A stretch of DNA of 32,286 nt from Collinsella sp. (GTDB lineage: Bacteria; Actinomycetota; Coriobacteriia; Coriobacteriales; Coriobacteriaceae), in NCBI GenBank assembly GCA_018378775.1, contig JAGZWV010000017.1:1-32286 (forward strand), read 5' to 3'. How positions within the stretch are numbered: the first letter of the stretch is position 1; the number at the start of each line of letters is the position of its first letter. The notes under the pieces were generated by a model. It searched no databases, was not told the origin of the DNA, and was given only the letters and a program-made list of their open reading frames with translations. This document shows positions 1 to 8,287 of the stretch, piece after piece. The position numbers were made by a program, and so were the translations under genes.

Positions 1-1
1 T

Positions 2-1330
2 TCCGAAGAGGACTTTTGCTATCCCAAGGGCATCGAAGACTACGTGCTCGAGAAGGTCGGTACCGACTACCTCACCGAGCCCTTCTTTATCGAGGCCGAC
101 CGTCGCGGTCGCGATCGCGAGGACCTGCCCGACTACAATGTAAAGATCACCGCGTGCATGTGCTTCTCGCGCACCTTCATGATGCAGGAGTACTACCACA
201 ACTCATCGTGGCTCGAGAATGGCGGCTCGCCCGAGAAGGCCGCCCGCAGTGCTCTGACCAGTGCCATCGATGCTTACATTAAGCAACAGGGCAAGTACAA
301 CAAAAACGAGAGCGGCATTAAGTGGCAGGACGTCCAGGACTGTCTGGTGCTGGTGACCAACTGCTTCTCCACCCAGACGTCCTATGAAAACCAGACTAAG
401 AAGGCCATCAACAACCGCTTTATCCAGCAGGCTATGACGGCCTTCTTTAAGGAGCGGATCTCGACCTACCTAATCGAGAACAAAGACGCTGCCAACAAGA
501 TCATGGAGCAGGTGCTCATCAACAAGCGTTCGCGCGAGAACGCCGAGAAGACGCGTCAGAGCATCAAGACCAACCTACAGCAGAAGACCGACATGGCCAA
601 CCGCGTGCAGAAGTTCATCGACTGCCGCTCCAAGGACAAGAGCCGCCGCGAGATCTACATCGTAGAGGGCGACTCGGCAGCAGGCGCCATTCGCACCTCG
701 CGCGATGCCGAGTTCCAAGGCGTTATGCCCGTCCGCGGTAAGATCCTCAACTGCCTGAAGGAAGACTATCCGCGCATCTTTAAGTCCGACATCATCATGG
801 ACCTCATGCGCGTGCTGGGCTGCGGCGTGGAGATCAAGGACAAGCGCATCAAAAACCTTGGTGCCTTTGACCTGGACAACCTCAACTGGAACAAGGTCAT
901 CATCTGTACGGACGCCGACGTCGACGGTTATCACATCCGTACGCTCGTGCTCACCATGCTCTACCGCCTGGTGCCCACGCTTATCGACGAGGGTTACGTG
1001 TATATCGCCGAATCGCCGCTCTACGAGATCAACTGCAAAGAGAAGACCTACTTTGCCTACACCGAGCTCGAAAAGAACGGCATCCTCAAGGAGATTGGCG
1101 ACCAAAAGTGCTCCATCAACCGCTCCAAGGGTCTTGGTGAGAACGACCCGGACATGATGTGGCTCACCACCATGAACCCCGAGACGCGTCGCCTGATCAA
1201 GGTGGAGCCCGAGGACGTCACCAAGATGGAGACCATGTTCAATCTGTTGCTGGGCAACGACGAGGCAGGCCGCAAGCGCCATATCTCCAAGCACGGCAAG
1301 GAATACCTGGACCAGCTGGACCTGCAGTAA
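2..1330 (+). CDS. Type IIA DNA topoisomerase B subunit (ParE/GyrB-like), 5' truncated by window
   Basis: ATPase/TOPRIM subunit of a second type IIA topoisomerase, expected to act with the A subunit encoded directly downstream to pass DNA strands and decatenate or relax DNA. The open frame runs in from the window edge, so the GHKL ATPase domain and true start lie outside. Visible are the TOPRIM domain with EGDSAAGA (about 665-688) and the metal-binding DADVDGYHIRTL (911-946), followed by RSKGLGEND and the WLTTMNPETRRL segment that closes GyrB/ParE proteins. The variant YHIR (usually AHIR) and RSKGLGEN (usually RYKGLGEM) fit the divergent clostridial topo-IV-like class rather than housekeeping GyrB. 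The protein ends at residues EYLDQLDLQ without an extra C-terminal domain. The gene is separated from its partner by 45 bp, so co-transcription is likely. Whether it is ParE proper or a third paralogue cannot be decided here. Confidence 0.93.
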   Translation, partial: SEEDFCYPKGIEDYVLEKVGTDYLTEPFFIEADRRGRDREDLPDYNVKITACMCFSRTFMMQEYYHNSSWLENGGSPEKAARSALTSAIDAYIKQQGKYNKNESGIKWQDVQDCLVLVTNCFSTQTSYENQTKKAINNRFIQQAMTAFFKERISTYLIENKDAANKIMEQVLINKRSRENAEKTRQSIKTNLQQKTDMANRVQKFIDCRSKDKSRREIYIVEGDSAAGAIRTSRDAEFQGVMPVRGKILNCLKEDYPRIFKSDIIMDLMRVLGCGVEIKDKRIKNLGAFDLDNLNWNKVIICTDADVDGYHIRTLVLTMLYRLVPTLIDEGYVYIAESPLYEINCKEKTYFAYTELEKNGILKEIGDQKCSINRSKGLGENDPDMMWLTTMNPETRRLIKVEPEDVTKMETMFNLLLGNDEAGRKRHISKHGKEYLDQLDLQ

Positions 1331-1375
1331 CAGCAAATCGATAACGACGGCCCATAAGAAGTTCAAGAGGATATC

Positions 1376-3616
1376 GTGGCAAAGAAGAAGACGAAGAACC
1401 AGCCAAAGAAAAAGCAGGTCAACGCCGAGAACGTCATCGGCCTGCACTCCGAGGTCACCGACCAGCCGATCACGCAGACGCTCGAGGTCAACTACATGCC
1501 CTACGCCATGAGCGTCAACGTCTCGCGTGCGTTCCCCGAGATCGACGGCTTTAAGCCCTCGCACCGCAAGCTGCTCTACACCATGTACAAGATGGGTCTG
1601 CTCAAGGGCGAGCGCCAGAAGAGCGCCAACATTGTGGGCCAGACCATGAAGCTCAATCCGCACGGCGATGCCGCGATCTACGAGACGATGGTGCGCTTGG
1701 CAACCGGCAACGAGGCGTTGCTCGCACCGTTCGTTGAGTCGAAGGGCAACTTTGGCAAGTACTATTCGGGCGACCTGAGCTACGCCGCCTCGCGTTATAC
1801 CGAAGCCAAGCTCTCCCCCATCAGCGCCGAGATCTTCAAGGACATCGACAAGGACCCGGTCGACTTCGTCGACAGCTACGACGGTGCCATGAAGGAGCCG
1901 CGCCTGCTGCCCACCACGTTCCCCAACATCCTTGTCTCGGCCAACAAGGGCATCGGCGTCGCCATGGCGTCCGACATCTGCGGCTTCAACCTCAACGAGG
2001 TCTGCACCGCCACGATGCACTACCTGCAGGATCCCGATTGCGACCTGCTCGAGTACATGCCCATGCCCGACTTCTCGACCGGCGGCGAGATCATCTACCG
2101 CCGCGAGGAGATGGAAAAGATTATTGAGACCGGCCTGGGCAGCTTCCAGATTCGCTCCCGCTGGCGTTGGATTCCCGAAGAGCGCATCATCGAGGTCTAC
2201 GAGATCCCCTACACCACCAAGACCGATGTCATCATCGAGCGCATCGTCAAGCTCTCCAAAGAGGGCAAGGTCAAGGAGATCGCTGACATCCGCGACGAAA
2301 CCGACCTCTCGGGCTTGCGCGTCGCCATCGACCTTAAGCGCGGCGTCGACCCCGACAAGCTCATGGCCAAGCTCTATCGCTCGACCACGCTGCAGGATTC
2401 GTTCTCGTGCAACTTCAACGTGTTGGTCGATGGTTACCCTCGCGTTATGGGCGTGCGTCAGATCCTGCACGAGTGGGTCAAGTGGCGTATTGAGTCCACG
2501 CGTCGCCGCATTAACTTTGACCTGGGAAAAAAGTCCGAGCGCCTGCACCTGCTGCACGGCCTCGAGGCGATCCTGCTCGACATCGACAAGGCGATCGCCA
2601 TCATCCGTGGCACCAAGCTCGAGGCCGAGGTCGTGCCCAACCTTATGCGCGGCTTCGACATCGACGAGACCCAGGCCGAGTTTGTTGCCGAGCTCAAGCT
2701 CCGCAACATCAACGAGGAGTACATCCTCAACCGCACCAAGGACATCGCTAAGCTTGAGGGCGAGATTGCCGAGCTTGAGGAGATCCTCTCCAGCGAGGAG
2801 AACATCAAGAAGGTCATCAGCGACGAGCTGGCCGCGGTCAACAAGAAGTATGTGATGCCGCGCCGCACGGGCAGGATCGAGCCCCATGAGGTTATCGAAG
2901 TAAGCTTGGAGCCCGAGGTCGAGGAGTACCCGGTCACCATCATGCTCTCGCGCGATGGCTACCTTAAGAAGATGACGGACCGCGTGCTCAAGAAGGCGAC
3001 CACGCTCAAGTACAAAGACGGCGACAAACCCTTTATCGAGTTCCCGTCCTCCAACACCCACGAGTTGCTGGTCTTTACCAACAAGAGCCAGGTGTACAAG
3101 TGCAAGGTTGCGGCGTTTGAGGATACCAAGTCGGCCCAGCTGGGCTCGTACCTGCCAACCGATCTTGAGATGGAACCCGACGAGAGCGTCATCTGGGTCA
3201 TCGACCCCGAGGACTACAAGGCCGACGTGCTGTTCGTCTTTGAGAACGGCCGCGTGGTGCGCGTCGCGCTTTCTGGATACGTCACCAAGACCAACCGCAA
3301 GCGCCTCAAGAACGCCATCTACGGCGGCAGCAAACTGCTGTATGCACAGGTGCTCAAGGAAGATCGCGACATCGCGCTGGTCTCGAGCGACTATCGCTTG
3401 ATGAACTTCAACACGTCGCTACTCAAGACCAAGACGACAACCAACACGCAGGGCGTCCAAGCCTTTACGGCCAAGAAGGGCCGCTCGGTCACCACCGTCG
3501 GCACAACCGAGGAGATTCTTGGCGCCGGCGTCTCGGCCGAGAAGTTCACCGCACAGAGCCTGCCTTCTGCCGGTGCCCTCATGAAGGAAAACGACATGCC
3601 GAGCCTGTTTGACTAG
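1376..3616 (+). CDS. Type IIA DNA topoisomerase A subunit (ParC/GyrA-like)
   Basis: DNA breakage-reunion subunit, 746 aa, paired with the B subunit just upstream. The winged-helix/tower core begins around residue 35 (LEVNYMPYAMSVNVSRAFPE) and the catalytic tyrosine is Tyr141 in AASRYTEAKL, which forms the 5'-phosphotyrosyl link. The C-terminal beta-pinwheel is shorter and less regular than in GyrA (no clear GyrA box), which favours a topo-IV-like role such as decatenation over negative supercoiling. Start is GTG at 1376, preceded by AAGAGG at 1365-1370. The N-terminus is a lysine-rich extension (first 14 residues). The wording of the core (GFKPSHRKLLYTMYKMGLL) matches the divergent A subunits found beside GyrAB in clostridia. 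That comparison is from memory of the family, not from a search. Confidence 0.94.
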   Translation: MAKKKTKNQPKKKQVNAENVIGLHSEVTDQPITQTLEVNYMPYAMSVNVSRAFPEIDGFKPSHRKLLYTMYKMGLLKGERQKSANIVGQTMKLNPHGDAAIYETMVRLATGNEALLAPFVESKGNFGKYYSGDLSYAASRYTEAKLSPISAEIFKDIDKDPVDFVDSYDGAMKEPRLLPTTFPNILVSANKGIGVAMASDICGFNLNEVCTATMHYLQDPDCDLLEYMPMPDFSTGGEIIYRREEMEKIIETGLGSFQIRSRWRWIPEERIIEVYEIPYTTKTDVIIERIVKLSKEGKVKEIADIRDETDLSGLRVAIDLKRGVDPDKLMAKLYRSTTLQDSFSCNFNVLVDGYPRVMGVRQILHEWVKWRIESTRRRINFDLGKKSERLHLLHGLEAILLDIDKAIAIIRGTKLEAEVVPNLMRGFDIDETQAEFVAELKLRNINEEYILNRTKDIAKLEGEIAELEEILSSEENIKKVISDELAAVNKKYVMPRRTGRIEPHEVIEVSLEPEVEEYPVTIMLSRDGYLKKMTDRVLKKATTLKYKDGDKPFIEFPSSNTHELLVFTNKSQVYKCKVAAFEDTKSAQLGSYLPTDLEMEPDESVIWVIDPEDYKADVLFVFENGRVVRVALSGYVTKTNRKRLKNAIYGGSKLLYAQVLKEDRDIALVSSDYRLMNFNTSLLKTKTTTNTQGVQAFTAKKGRSVTTVGTTEEILGAGVSAEKFTAQSLPSAGALMKENDMPSLFD

Positions 3617-3653
3617 GTGCCACGGCAACGAGACCGTTAGATACTTCTCAAAG

Positions 3654-3702
3654 CGACGAGGCCCGGAACGCAACGGCATTGCGACCGGGACTCGTCGTTT
3701 TT
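3654..3702 (+). terminator. Intrinsic terminator after the topoisomerase pair
   Basis: The arms CGACGAGGCCCGG and CCGGGACTCGTCG fold into a long stem (one bulge) with the loop near 3667-3683, followed by TTTTTCTTCTC. It sits 38 bp after the A-subunit stop and ends that operon. Confidence 0.85.
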
Positions 3703-3720
3703 CTTCTCAACTATTTTTTA

Positions 3721-3760
3721 ACGCAGATAAATTGATTTCTGCTTATTTTTCTGCGTAAAA
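3721..3760 (+). promoter_or_regulatory. Candidate promoter with a dyad upstream of the ATPase gene
   Basis: ACGCAGA (3721-3727) and TCTGCGT (3750-3756) form a 7-bp inverted repeat in an AT-rich stretch. A possible -35 TTGATT (3732-3737) and -10 GTAAAA (3755-3760), 17 bp apart, lie within it, so a repressor bound to the dyad would cover the promoter. The hexamers are weak matches. Confidence 0.35.
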
Positions 3761-3800
3761 GATGTCAGCGTCACTGCTTCGATGCCCTTTGGTCAGCTGT

Positions 3801-3856
3801 TAGCAAAACTTGCAAAAATTAGCAAAACTTGCAAAAATTAGCAAAACTTGCAAAGG
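3801..3856 (+). repeat. Three tandem 19-bp repeats in the leader of the ATPase gene
   Basis: The unit TAGCAAAACTTGCAAAAAT occurs at 3801-3819 and 3820-3838. A third, partial copy from 3839 runs straight into the ribosome binding site AAAGGAG (3852-3858). Each unit holds the small palindrome GCAA-N3-TTGC. The periodicity and the overlap with the RBS suggest an operator or a translational control element for the downstream gene, possibly bound by its own HTH protein. Confidence 0.85.
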
Positions 3857-3863
3857 AGTCACC

Positions 3864-4958
3864 ATGGAGTACAGCAAGAACCCCTTTACCCCGACGTTCG
3901 GAAGCGTCCCTCCCTTTCTAGCGGGTCGCGAGCATATTCTGCGTGACATCAACCGTGGCTTTATCAACGGCCCGGGAGATCCCAACCTGTCGACCATTTT
4001 TACGGGCGCAAGGGGAACGGGCAAGACGGCGCTTCTCTCGCTCCTTTCAGAAACGGCGCTTGAACACGGTTGGATCGCAGCAAATGTCTCCGCCATGCCA
4101 GGCATGCTCGAAGATATTATCGAGCGAACCAAAGAAGCCGCAGATAGCTTCCTCTCACAGCCTCATGCGCGCATAAACGGCGTTCAAATTGGTCCAGTGG
4201 GCATCGATTGGACATATGCTCAAGAGGCCCAGGGCAACTGGCGCACACGTATGAATGGCATCTTTAAGCAACTCGAAAAACATGACATCGGACTTCTCAT
4301 CACCATCGATGAAGTCACTGTCGATCTTGATGAAATGCTCCAATTTGCCTCTGTTTACCAGCACTTTGTGCGCGAAGGTAAAAAAGTCGCCCTACTCATG
4401 GCAGGACTACCCTACAAAGTATCGGCACTGCTACGCAACGATTCCGTCTCGTTCCTCAGACGTTCCCAATATCATCAATTAGGACGAATCACTGACGTTG
4501 AAATTGCAAACGCATTCCGCAAAACCGTTGAGGCCGGAGGCCGCTCAATCACACCAGAAGCGCTCGAGGATGCTGTGAAGGCCGTCGACGGATTCCCCTA
4601 CATGATGCAGCTCGTCGGATATCGCACTTGGGATGTTTCGGAGAGCTCGCCCAAAATCAGCGCATCTGATGTCCAACAGGGTTCTCTGCTTGCCCGCACG
4701 GAACTGCGCGATCGCATTCTCGAAACGACCTATCAGGAGCTTTCCGATAAAGACATTGAGTTTTTACTCGCGATGCTGCCCGATTCTGGCCCCAGCAGAG
4801 TCTCAGAAATTGCCAAGCGTATGGGCGTCGCCAGCAACTATGCAAGCCAATACAAGCGCCGCCTCCTCGAGGACGGCGTCATCGGAGAGCGCGGGCGTGG
4901 TCTCGTTGGCTTTGACATCCCCGCGTTCAGGGAGTTCCTGAGCGAGAAAGTCTCCTAG
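3864..4958 (+). CDS. Orphan AAA-type ATPase with C-terminal winged helix
   Basis: A 364-residue ATP-binding protein of the archaeal/STAND-like orphan ATPase group. It has Walker A GARGTGKT (residues 48-55), Walker B LLITIDEV (144-151) and a C-terminal winged-helix domain (about 295-355, SRVSEIAKRMGVASNYASQYKRR read in two parts around 308-330). The family function is poorly known; members are often regulators or part of mobile or defence gene sets. The start ATG at 3864 is chosen because AAAGGAG lies 5 bp upstream. An earlier in-frame TTG at 3810 would translate the tandem repeat itself and has no RBS. The gene stands alone between the topoisomerase terminator and a convergent reductase gene. 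Codon use is less GC-biased than in the topoisomerase genes, consistent with acquisition. Direct autoregulation through the leader repeats is inference only. Confidence 0.85.
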   Translation: MEYSKNPFTPTFGSVPPFLAGREHILRDINRGFINGPGDPNLSTIFTGARGTGKTALLSLLSETALEHGWIAANVSAMPGMLEDIIERTKEAADSFLSQPHARINGVQIGPVGIDWTYAQEAQGNWRTRMNGIFKQLEKHDIGLLITIDEVTVDLDEMLQFASVYQHFVREGKKVALLMAGLPYKVSALLRNDSVSFLRRSQYHQLGRITDVEIANAFRKTVEAGGRSITPEALEDAVKAVDGFPYMMQLVGYRTWDVSESSPKISASDVQQGSLLARTELRDRILETTYQELSDKDIEFLLAMLPDSGPSRVSEIAKRMGVASNYASQYKRRLLEDGVIGERGRGLVGFDIPAFREFLSEKVS

Positions 4959-4976
4959 CATGCGGAGATTGTCCAT

Positions 4977-5068
4977 AAGGACATCAACGCATGGCAATCA
5001 GCATTCCTCTCGGTAAGGACAGCAAGCATTTCCACCAACACCGATTGCCATGCGTTCTTCTTGTCCTT
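4977..5068. repeat. Long inverted repeat between convergent genes
   Basis: AACGCATGGCAATC (4986-4999) is perfectly complementary to GATTGCCATGCGTT (5043-5056). An outer pair AAGGAC (4977-4982) and GTCCTT (5063-5068) extends the structure. The 43-nt loop and lack of a T tract are unusual for an intrinsic terminator, but the place, between two convergent stop codons, fits a bidirectional terminator or a small repeat insertion. The right arm reaches the last two bases of the reductase gene. Confidence 0.7.
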
Positions 5069-5597
5069 AGGCGAGTTTGCGAGCGAGCTCTCGCACCTCT
5101 TCCAACTTGGGCGAGGAGGCCATGCTGTCGCGCTCGGTCATACCGCTGATGGTGACAATGCCCTGGTCCTCCCACTTGCAGTACGCGCAGGTTGACTTGT
5201 ACATAGCAATCGCCGCATCATAGACGCCCTCGCTGTGGCTATCGAGCAAAAGGGCCGTCTTGGTGAACGGGAAGCCCGTAGCACCGAAGGCGTATAGGCG
5301 ATCGATGGCGGCCTTCTCCTGCGCAGTGATATCAAACCAGTAGATAGGCGAAGCGAAGACAACCATGTCGGCGTCTTTCAGCGACTCGATCACGTTGGCC
5401 ATGTCATCCTTCTGCACGCAAGTGCCCTCGTGGGCGAAGCAATACTGACACCCCAGACAACCAGCGATCTTCTTGCTGGCAACGCGGATGACCTCGACTG
5501 TATGGCCGGCCTCGCGCGCGGTCTCGGCAAACGCCTCGACCATGGTGTCGGTATTGGCGCCCTTGCGCGGGCTACCACTCAATACAACGATATTCAT
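5067..5597 (-). CDS. NADPH-dependent FMN reductase / flavodoxin-family iron-sulfur flavoprotein
   Basis: A 176-residue cytoplasmic flavoprotein. The N-terminal SGSPRKGANTDTM (residues 7-19) is the FMN phosphate loop of the NADPH-dependent FMN reductase/iron-sulfur flavoprotein family, and ASPIYW (82-87) is the second flavin-contact motif. A CLGCQYC cluster (47-53) with Cys60 is the cysteine pattern seen in the Isf-like branch, so a [4Fe-4S] cluster or redox thiols are possible. The gene has its own RBS, AAGGGAG, before the ATG at 5597. It converges on the ATPase gene and shares the inverted repeat at its 3' end. Substrate unknown; a role in reducing quinones or other electron acceptors is the usual family inference. 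Confidence 0.88.
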   Translation of the reverse strand: MNIVVLSGSPRKGANTDTMVEAFAETAREAGHTVEVIRVASKKIAGCLGCQYCFAHEGTCVQKDDMANVIESLKDADMVVFASPIYWFDITAQEKAAIDRLYAFGATGFPFTKTALLLDSHSEGVYDAAIAMYKSTCAYCKWEDQGIVTISGMTERDSMASSPKLEEVRELARKLA

Positions 5598-5918
5598 AGG
5601 AATCTCCCTTCTTCATGCCGCAGGCGCGCGGCACGCATTTCGTTGTAACCAAAACAGATGGAGCTATTCAGTCGTCTGCAGACCACATCTCTTGTTCGTG
5701 TTCTCTAGACACAATCTCATTGCCTGATAACTCCTCGGCCACCTTGATTCTCTCTCCGAGAATTGAACAGCAAATCGTTGCTCGCAAAGTATCGACTGTG
5801 AGAAAATTAGCTTGAGCTTTCTCCCTGCTCGCATAAGCGTTCGCGTGAAAGAGCCTAGCCGCATCGGCCAGGCGCAATATAGATCCGCGGAAACCGGCCT
5901 ACGAACAAGGAGCGTCTT
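5598..5918. other. Divergent intergenic region without a recognisable gene
   Basis: This stretch separates the divergent reductase and surface-protein genes and must hold both promoters. Short palindromes such as GTCTGCAGAC (near 5675) are present. I cannot assign convincing -35/-10 pairs and see no RNA motif. Confidence 0.5.
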
Positions 5919-6839
5919 ATGTATGGACAGCATGTTGCACCGCAGACCCATAACAAACGGACTGGCCTGTCTATCCGCGACGTCAAGCGTCATGCAGACG
6001 CCAGAATCGCCGCCTTCGGAGTAAGCATTCTTGTGGCAGGACTGCTTTTGCTACCCTGCGCAGCACTGGCGACAGAAATGCCCGAAACCGATGTCGCAGC
6101 ACCCATTACCTGCGACGAAGCCAACGCAGAAGGCAGCCTCACAGCTACCACCGTTGTCGACCATAACTATGACCTGGAGCTCCCTCCTGCCTTCATGTTG
6201 GTCCAGAATGAGGCGTTTGTATACGATTTCCCCGACAAACCCGAGGACTTCATCTACGGGCTTAACGACACCGTCCATCTCTTCAAGATCGACACCGATA
6301 CCGAAGGCCTTATAAAAACCGAGAACCCCAAAGAGGCCAGCGTCTCTATTGCCCTGACCATGATCGACAATCACGTTAGAGCAACCGCTGTCTTTACAGG
6401 CGGCTACGCCGACGACCAAATCCCTTACAGACTGAACCTCACCAGCTCAACCCGCCTTGGCACACACGTTGACCGCGACTTCGACAGCGGGCAGGGGATT
6501 ATGCACGAGACGCGGCACGATTACTACATCCGCTACGTCTTCGACAGCGACGTGCACTTGATTGCAACCGATACGAGCGGTTCCAAACCCGATCCAAGTG
6601 TTAAACCGAGCCCAGAGGTCAAACCCGAACCGAAAACCAAGCCCGACCCCACACCGCAGCCCAAGGCAGAAAAGCCCGCGGCAAATCCCGTTTCCACTAA
6701 GGCAGTAGCGGCGGTTAAACCAGCCGGGACCACCCTACCCGCGACGGGCGACAACGGTGCGATGGCTGTCGCCCTGAGTGTTGCCGGTGGCGCAGTTGCA
6801 GCAGTTGGTATTTCCGCAACAAGGCGTCGCAACCGCTAG
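5919..6839 (+). CDS. LPATG-anchored cell-surface protein
   Basis: A 306-residue exported protein, probably linked to the wall by sortase. The N-terminus has a long basic n-region (residues 1-28), a hydrophobic core (about 30-46) and an ALA signal-peptidase site near residues 49-51. The mature part (52-220) resembles a pilin- or Spy-adhesin-like beta domain, with paired motifs such as FMLVQNEAFVYDF, but I do not recognise the family. A proline/lysine-rich spacer (about 224-255, KPDPSVKPSPEVKPEP style) leads to LPATG at 273-277, a hydrophobic segment and the positive tail RRRNR. RBS AAGGAG at 5907-5912 supports the ATG at 5919. No sortase or pilin partner is present in the window. Confidence 0.88.
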   Translation: MYGQHVAPQTHNKRTGLSIRDVKRHADARIAAFGVSILVAGLLLLPCAALATEMPETDVAAPITCDEANAEGSLTATTVVDHNYDLELPPAFMLVQNEAFVYDFPDKPEDFIYGLNDTVHLFKIDTDTEGLIKTENPKEASVSIALTMIDNHVRATAVFTGGYADDQIPYRLNLTSSTRLGTHVDRDFDSGQGIMHETRHDYYIRYVFDSDVHLIATDTSGSKPDPSVKPSPEVKPEPKTKPDPTPQPKAEKPAANPVSTKAVAAVKPAGTTLPATGDNGAMAVALSVAGGAVAAVGISATRRRNR

Positions 6840-6964
6840 CTAAAACAAATACGCCATTCACACAGGCAAACAACCAAGGTCCAACGAAAACAGTCCAGTC
6901 ATCCGACTGTGCCGCACTCCAGCAGTTCGCAGAGGATATCAAGGAGGTGGCCCAGGCTTCCCTT

Positions 6965-7031
6965 GTCGCCCTCGAGCTGTGCGACAGGCAGATCAGGTTT
7001 GGGAAGTAGAACGGCCTTTGCGCGAGGCGTG
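6965..7031 (-). repeat. Dispersed repeat, copy A (partner at 13805-13870)
   Basis: About 66 bp that match the sequence at 13805-13870 with a handful of differences. Read on the minus strand, both copies give the peptide RLAQ(R/G)PFY(F/S)PNLICLSH, so they may derive from one coding sequence. They have the same orientation and flank the regulator/sirtuin block. Confidence 0.85.
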
Positions 7032-7400
7032 GATCGGGCAAGTTTGACTTTTATTCCCAGGGCCAAGCAGGGCCGGAGGTTTTATTGGCGGCTCTTGCGG
7101 GCGGTGCGAGTTTTGGCGAGGACGTAGGCGTCAAGGCCGTCTTTGAACCGGGGCAACGGCGCACGTCGGAGACCATATGGCGGTGGGGGCAGCCGCCCAT
7201 GCACATGGGCAGAATGTGGTGCACGGATGATTGGGCGTCCGCAGGCTGAGTGAAGCCATAACAACACTTCGCGCATCGAGCAGTTTGAGCCGGCGTGCGC
7301 ATGTCGGCGCCATACCGGGAAGGGAGGGCCTTCTTGTGGGGCGGACGACCCCATTGCAGTCTCCTTCCGCTCTAATCCTGCGGGAACGACAGCGGCCGTA

Positions 7401-7433
7401 GGAGTACCGCTACCGTACTCGTAGCGGTTCTCC
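7401..7433. repeat. Hairpin between HxlR gene and debris region
   Basis: GGAGTACCGCTAC and GTAGCGGTTCTCC pair over 12 of 13 positions around a 7-nt loop. It lies just past the 3' end of the minus-strand HxlR gene and could be its terminator, but there is no T tract. Confidence 0.55.
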
Positions 7434-7454
7434 GCCCCCTAAGCAGCGTGTCCG

Positions 7455-7778
7455 CTACGAAACGACCGTCTTGTAATAAGCGCCGAAGTCTGCGAGCGAG
7501 TCCATGATGGGCATCATCTGGCGGCCGAGCTCGGTAAGGCCATACTCAACGCGGGGAGGATTCTCGCCATAGTCATGGCGAAAGACCAGCCCATCATCCT
7601 CCATCTGCCGCAGGCTGTCGGTAAGCACCTTCTGAGAGATCCCCTCAAGGCTGCGGCGCAACTCGTTGAAACGCCAGGGGCGTACGCGCAAGTTACGGAT
7701 AATGAGCAGCTTCCACTTGCCACCAATGAGCGCTACCGCCGTTGCGACCGGACACTCCGGAAGTTCCTCTTTCGCCAT
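7455..7778 (-). CDS. HxlR-family winged-helix transcriptional regulator
   Basis: A 107-residue DNA-binding protein of the HxlR/YodB/HypR family, which mostly sense electrophiles, quinones or disulfide stress through a cysteine near the N-terminus. The HxlR signature is clear: GGKWKLLIIRNL (about 20-31), then RRSLEGISQKVLTDSLRQME and the wing PPRVEYGLTELG. Cys9 in ELPECPVAT sits where the redox-sensing cysteine of this family is found. The start is ATG at 7778 because it gives the normal length for the family; an AAGGAGG lies 14 nt upstream, and a GTG immediately before the ATG is an alternative. The longer frame to 7919 would run through the divergent operator. It is divergent from the cupin gene at 7934, which is its likely target. 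Confidence 0.92.
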   Translation of the reverse strand: MAKEELPECPVATAVALIGGKWKLLIIRNLRVRPWRFNELRRSLEGISQKVLTDSLRQMEDDGLVFRHDYGENPPRVEYGLTELGRQMMPIMDSLADFGAYYKTVVS

Positions 7779-7821
7779 CACGGGAGACCCAACCTCCTTG
7801 ACCATACCGGTTTCACAAAAA

Positions 7822-7882
7822 AGTACGCAGTTACAAATATGTGCGTACTCGTATTTGCATGCGCCTTCGCGTTGAATATAGC
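7822..7882 (+). promoter_or_regulatory. Operator dyad and promoter between hxlR-like and cupin genes
   Basis: AGTACGCA (7822-7829) and TGCGTACT (7842-7849) form a perfect 8-bp inverted repeat with a 12-bp spacer. This is a plausible site for the adjacent HxlR-type dimer. Just downstream, TTGCAT (7855-7860) and TATAGC (7877-7882), 16 bp apart, form a candidate promoter for the cupin gene. The dyad therefore lies directly upstream of the -35 box and within the regulator gene's own leader. Confidence 0.65.
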
Positions 7883-7933
7883 TCACGCAGGAGATGCCTG
7901 CAAGGTACATCAACCTCAAAGAGAGGAGCCATT

Positions 7934-8287
7934 ATGGCCAATTATGCAAAGACCCACATCGGCGACGAGAACCGCGTCGAGCTGCACGAGGTGCTCGGAC
8001 TTACCGGAGCAGAGGTGAGCGTCAACAACCTTCCCGCCGGCGCTGGCATTCCGTTCGTCCATACACACAAGGAAAACGAGGAGATCTATGGCGTGCTCGA
8101 GGGCGCGGGCTCGGTCACGATCGACGGTGAGGAAATCGAGCTTGCAGCCGGCGACTGGCTGCGCATTTCCCCCGCCGCACACCGTCAGTTCCGCGCCGCA
8201 TCCGACTCGGGCATCACATACGTCTGCATTCAGGTCAAGCAGGGATCCCTTGATGCCTTCACGGCCGACGACGCTATCATGTTCTAA
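7934..8287 (+). CDS. Small single-domain cupin protein
   Basis: A 117-residue cupin. The first cupin motif supplies His43, His45 and Glu49/Glu50 (HTHKENEEIYGVLEGAG), and the second motif gives His83 (ISPAAHRQF). All likely metal ligands are present, so an Fe- or Mn-binding beta barrel is expected. Small cupins of this type are often found next to HxlR or MarR regulators in detoxification or oxidative-stress units; the exact reaction is unknown. ATG at 7934 follows GAGGAG at 7923-7928. Its stop overlaps the stop of the convergent TetR-family gene by three bases. Confidence 0.88.
   Translation: MANYAKTHIGDENRVELHEVLGLTGAEVSVNNLPAGAGIPFVHTHKENEEIYGVLEGAGSVTIDGEEIELAAGDWLRISPAAHRQFRAASDSGITYVCIQVKQGSLDAFTADDAIMF

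Larger units (their letters stand above)
6840..7454. other. 615-bp region with gene debris and a dispersed repeat
   Basis: No intact gene is supported. The minus strand contains coding-looking fragments in shifting frames, including a cysteine/histidine-rich piece (around 7160-7290) and a basic tail DAYVLAKTRTARKSRQ (7085-7132). This suggests a decayed gene of unknown family. One copy of the repeat described at 6965-7031 and the hairpin at 7401-7433 also lie here. Confidence 0.5.

Noticed and set aside
575..3061. 828-codon open frame on the minus strand opposite the topoisomerase genes
   Set aside because: Shadow of the high-GC, strongly biased topoisomerase genes; Leu/Val/Asp/Gly-rich low-complexity product and no RBS.
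3801..3856. CRISPR array
   Set aside because: The repeats are directly contiguous without spacers and no cas gene is present.
3810..3863. N-terminal extension of the ATPase starting at TTG 3810
   Set aside because: It only translates the tandem DNA repeat and lacks an RBS; ATG 3864 has AAAGGAG.
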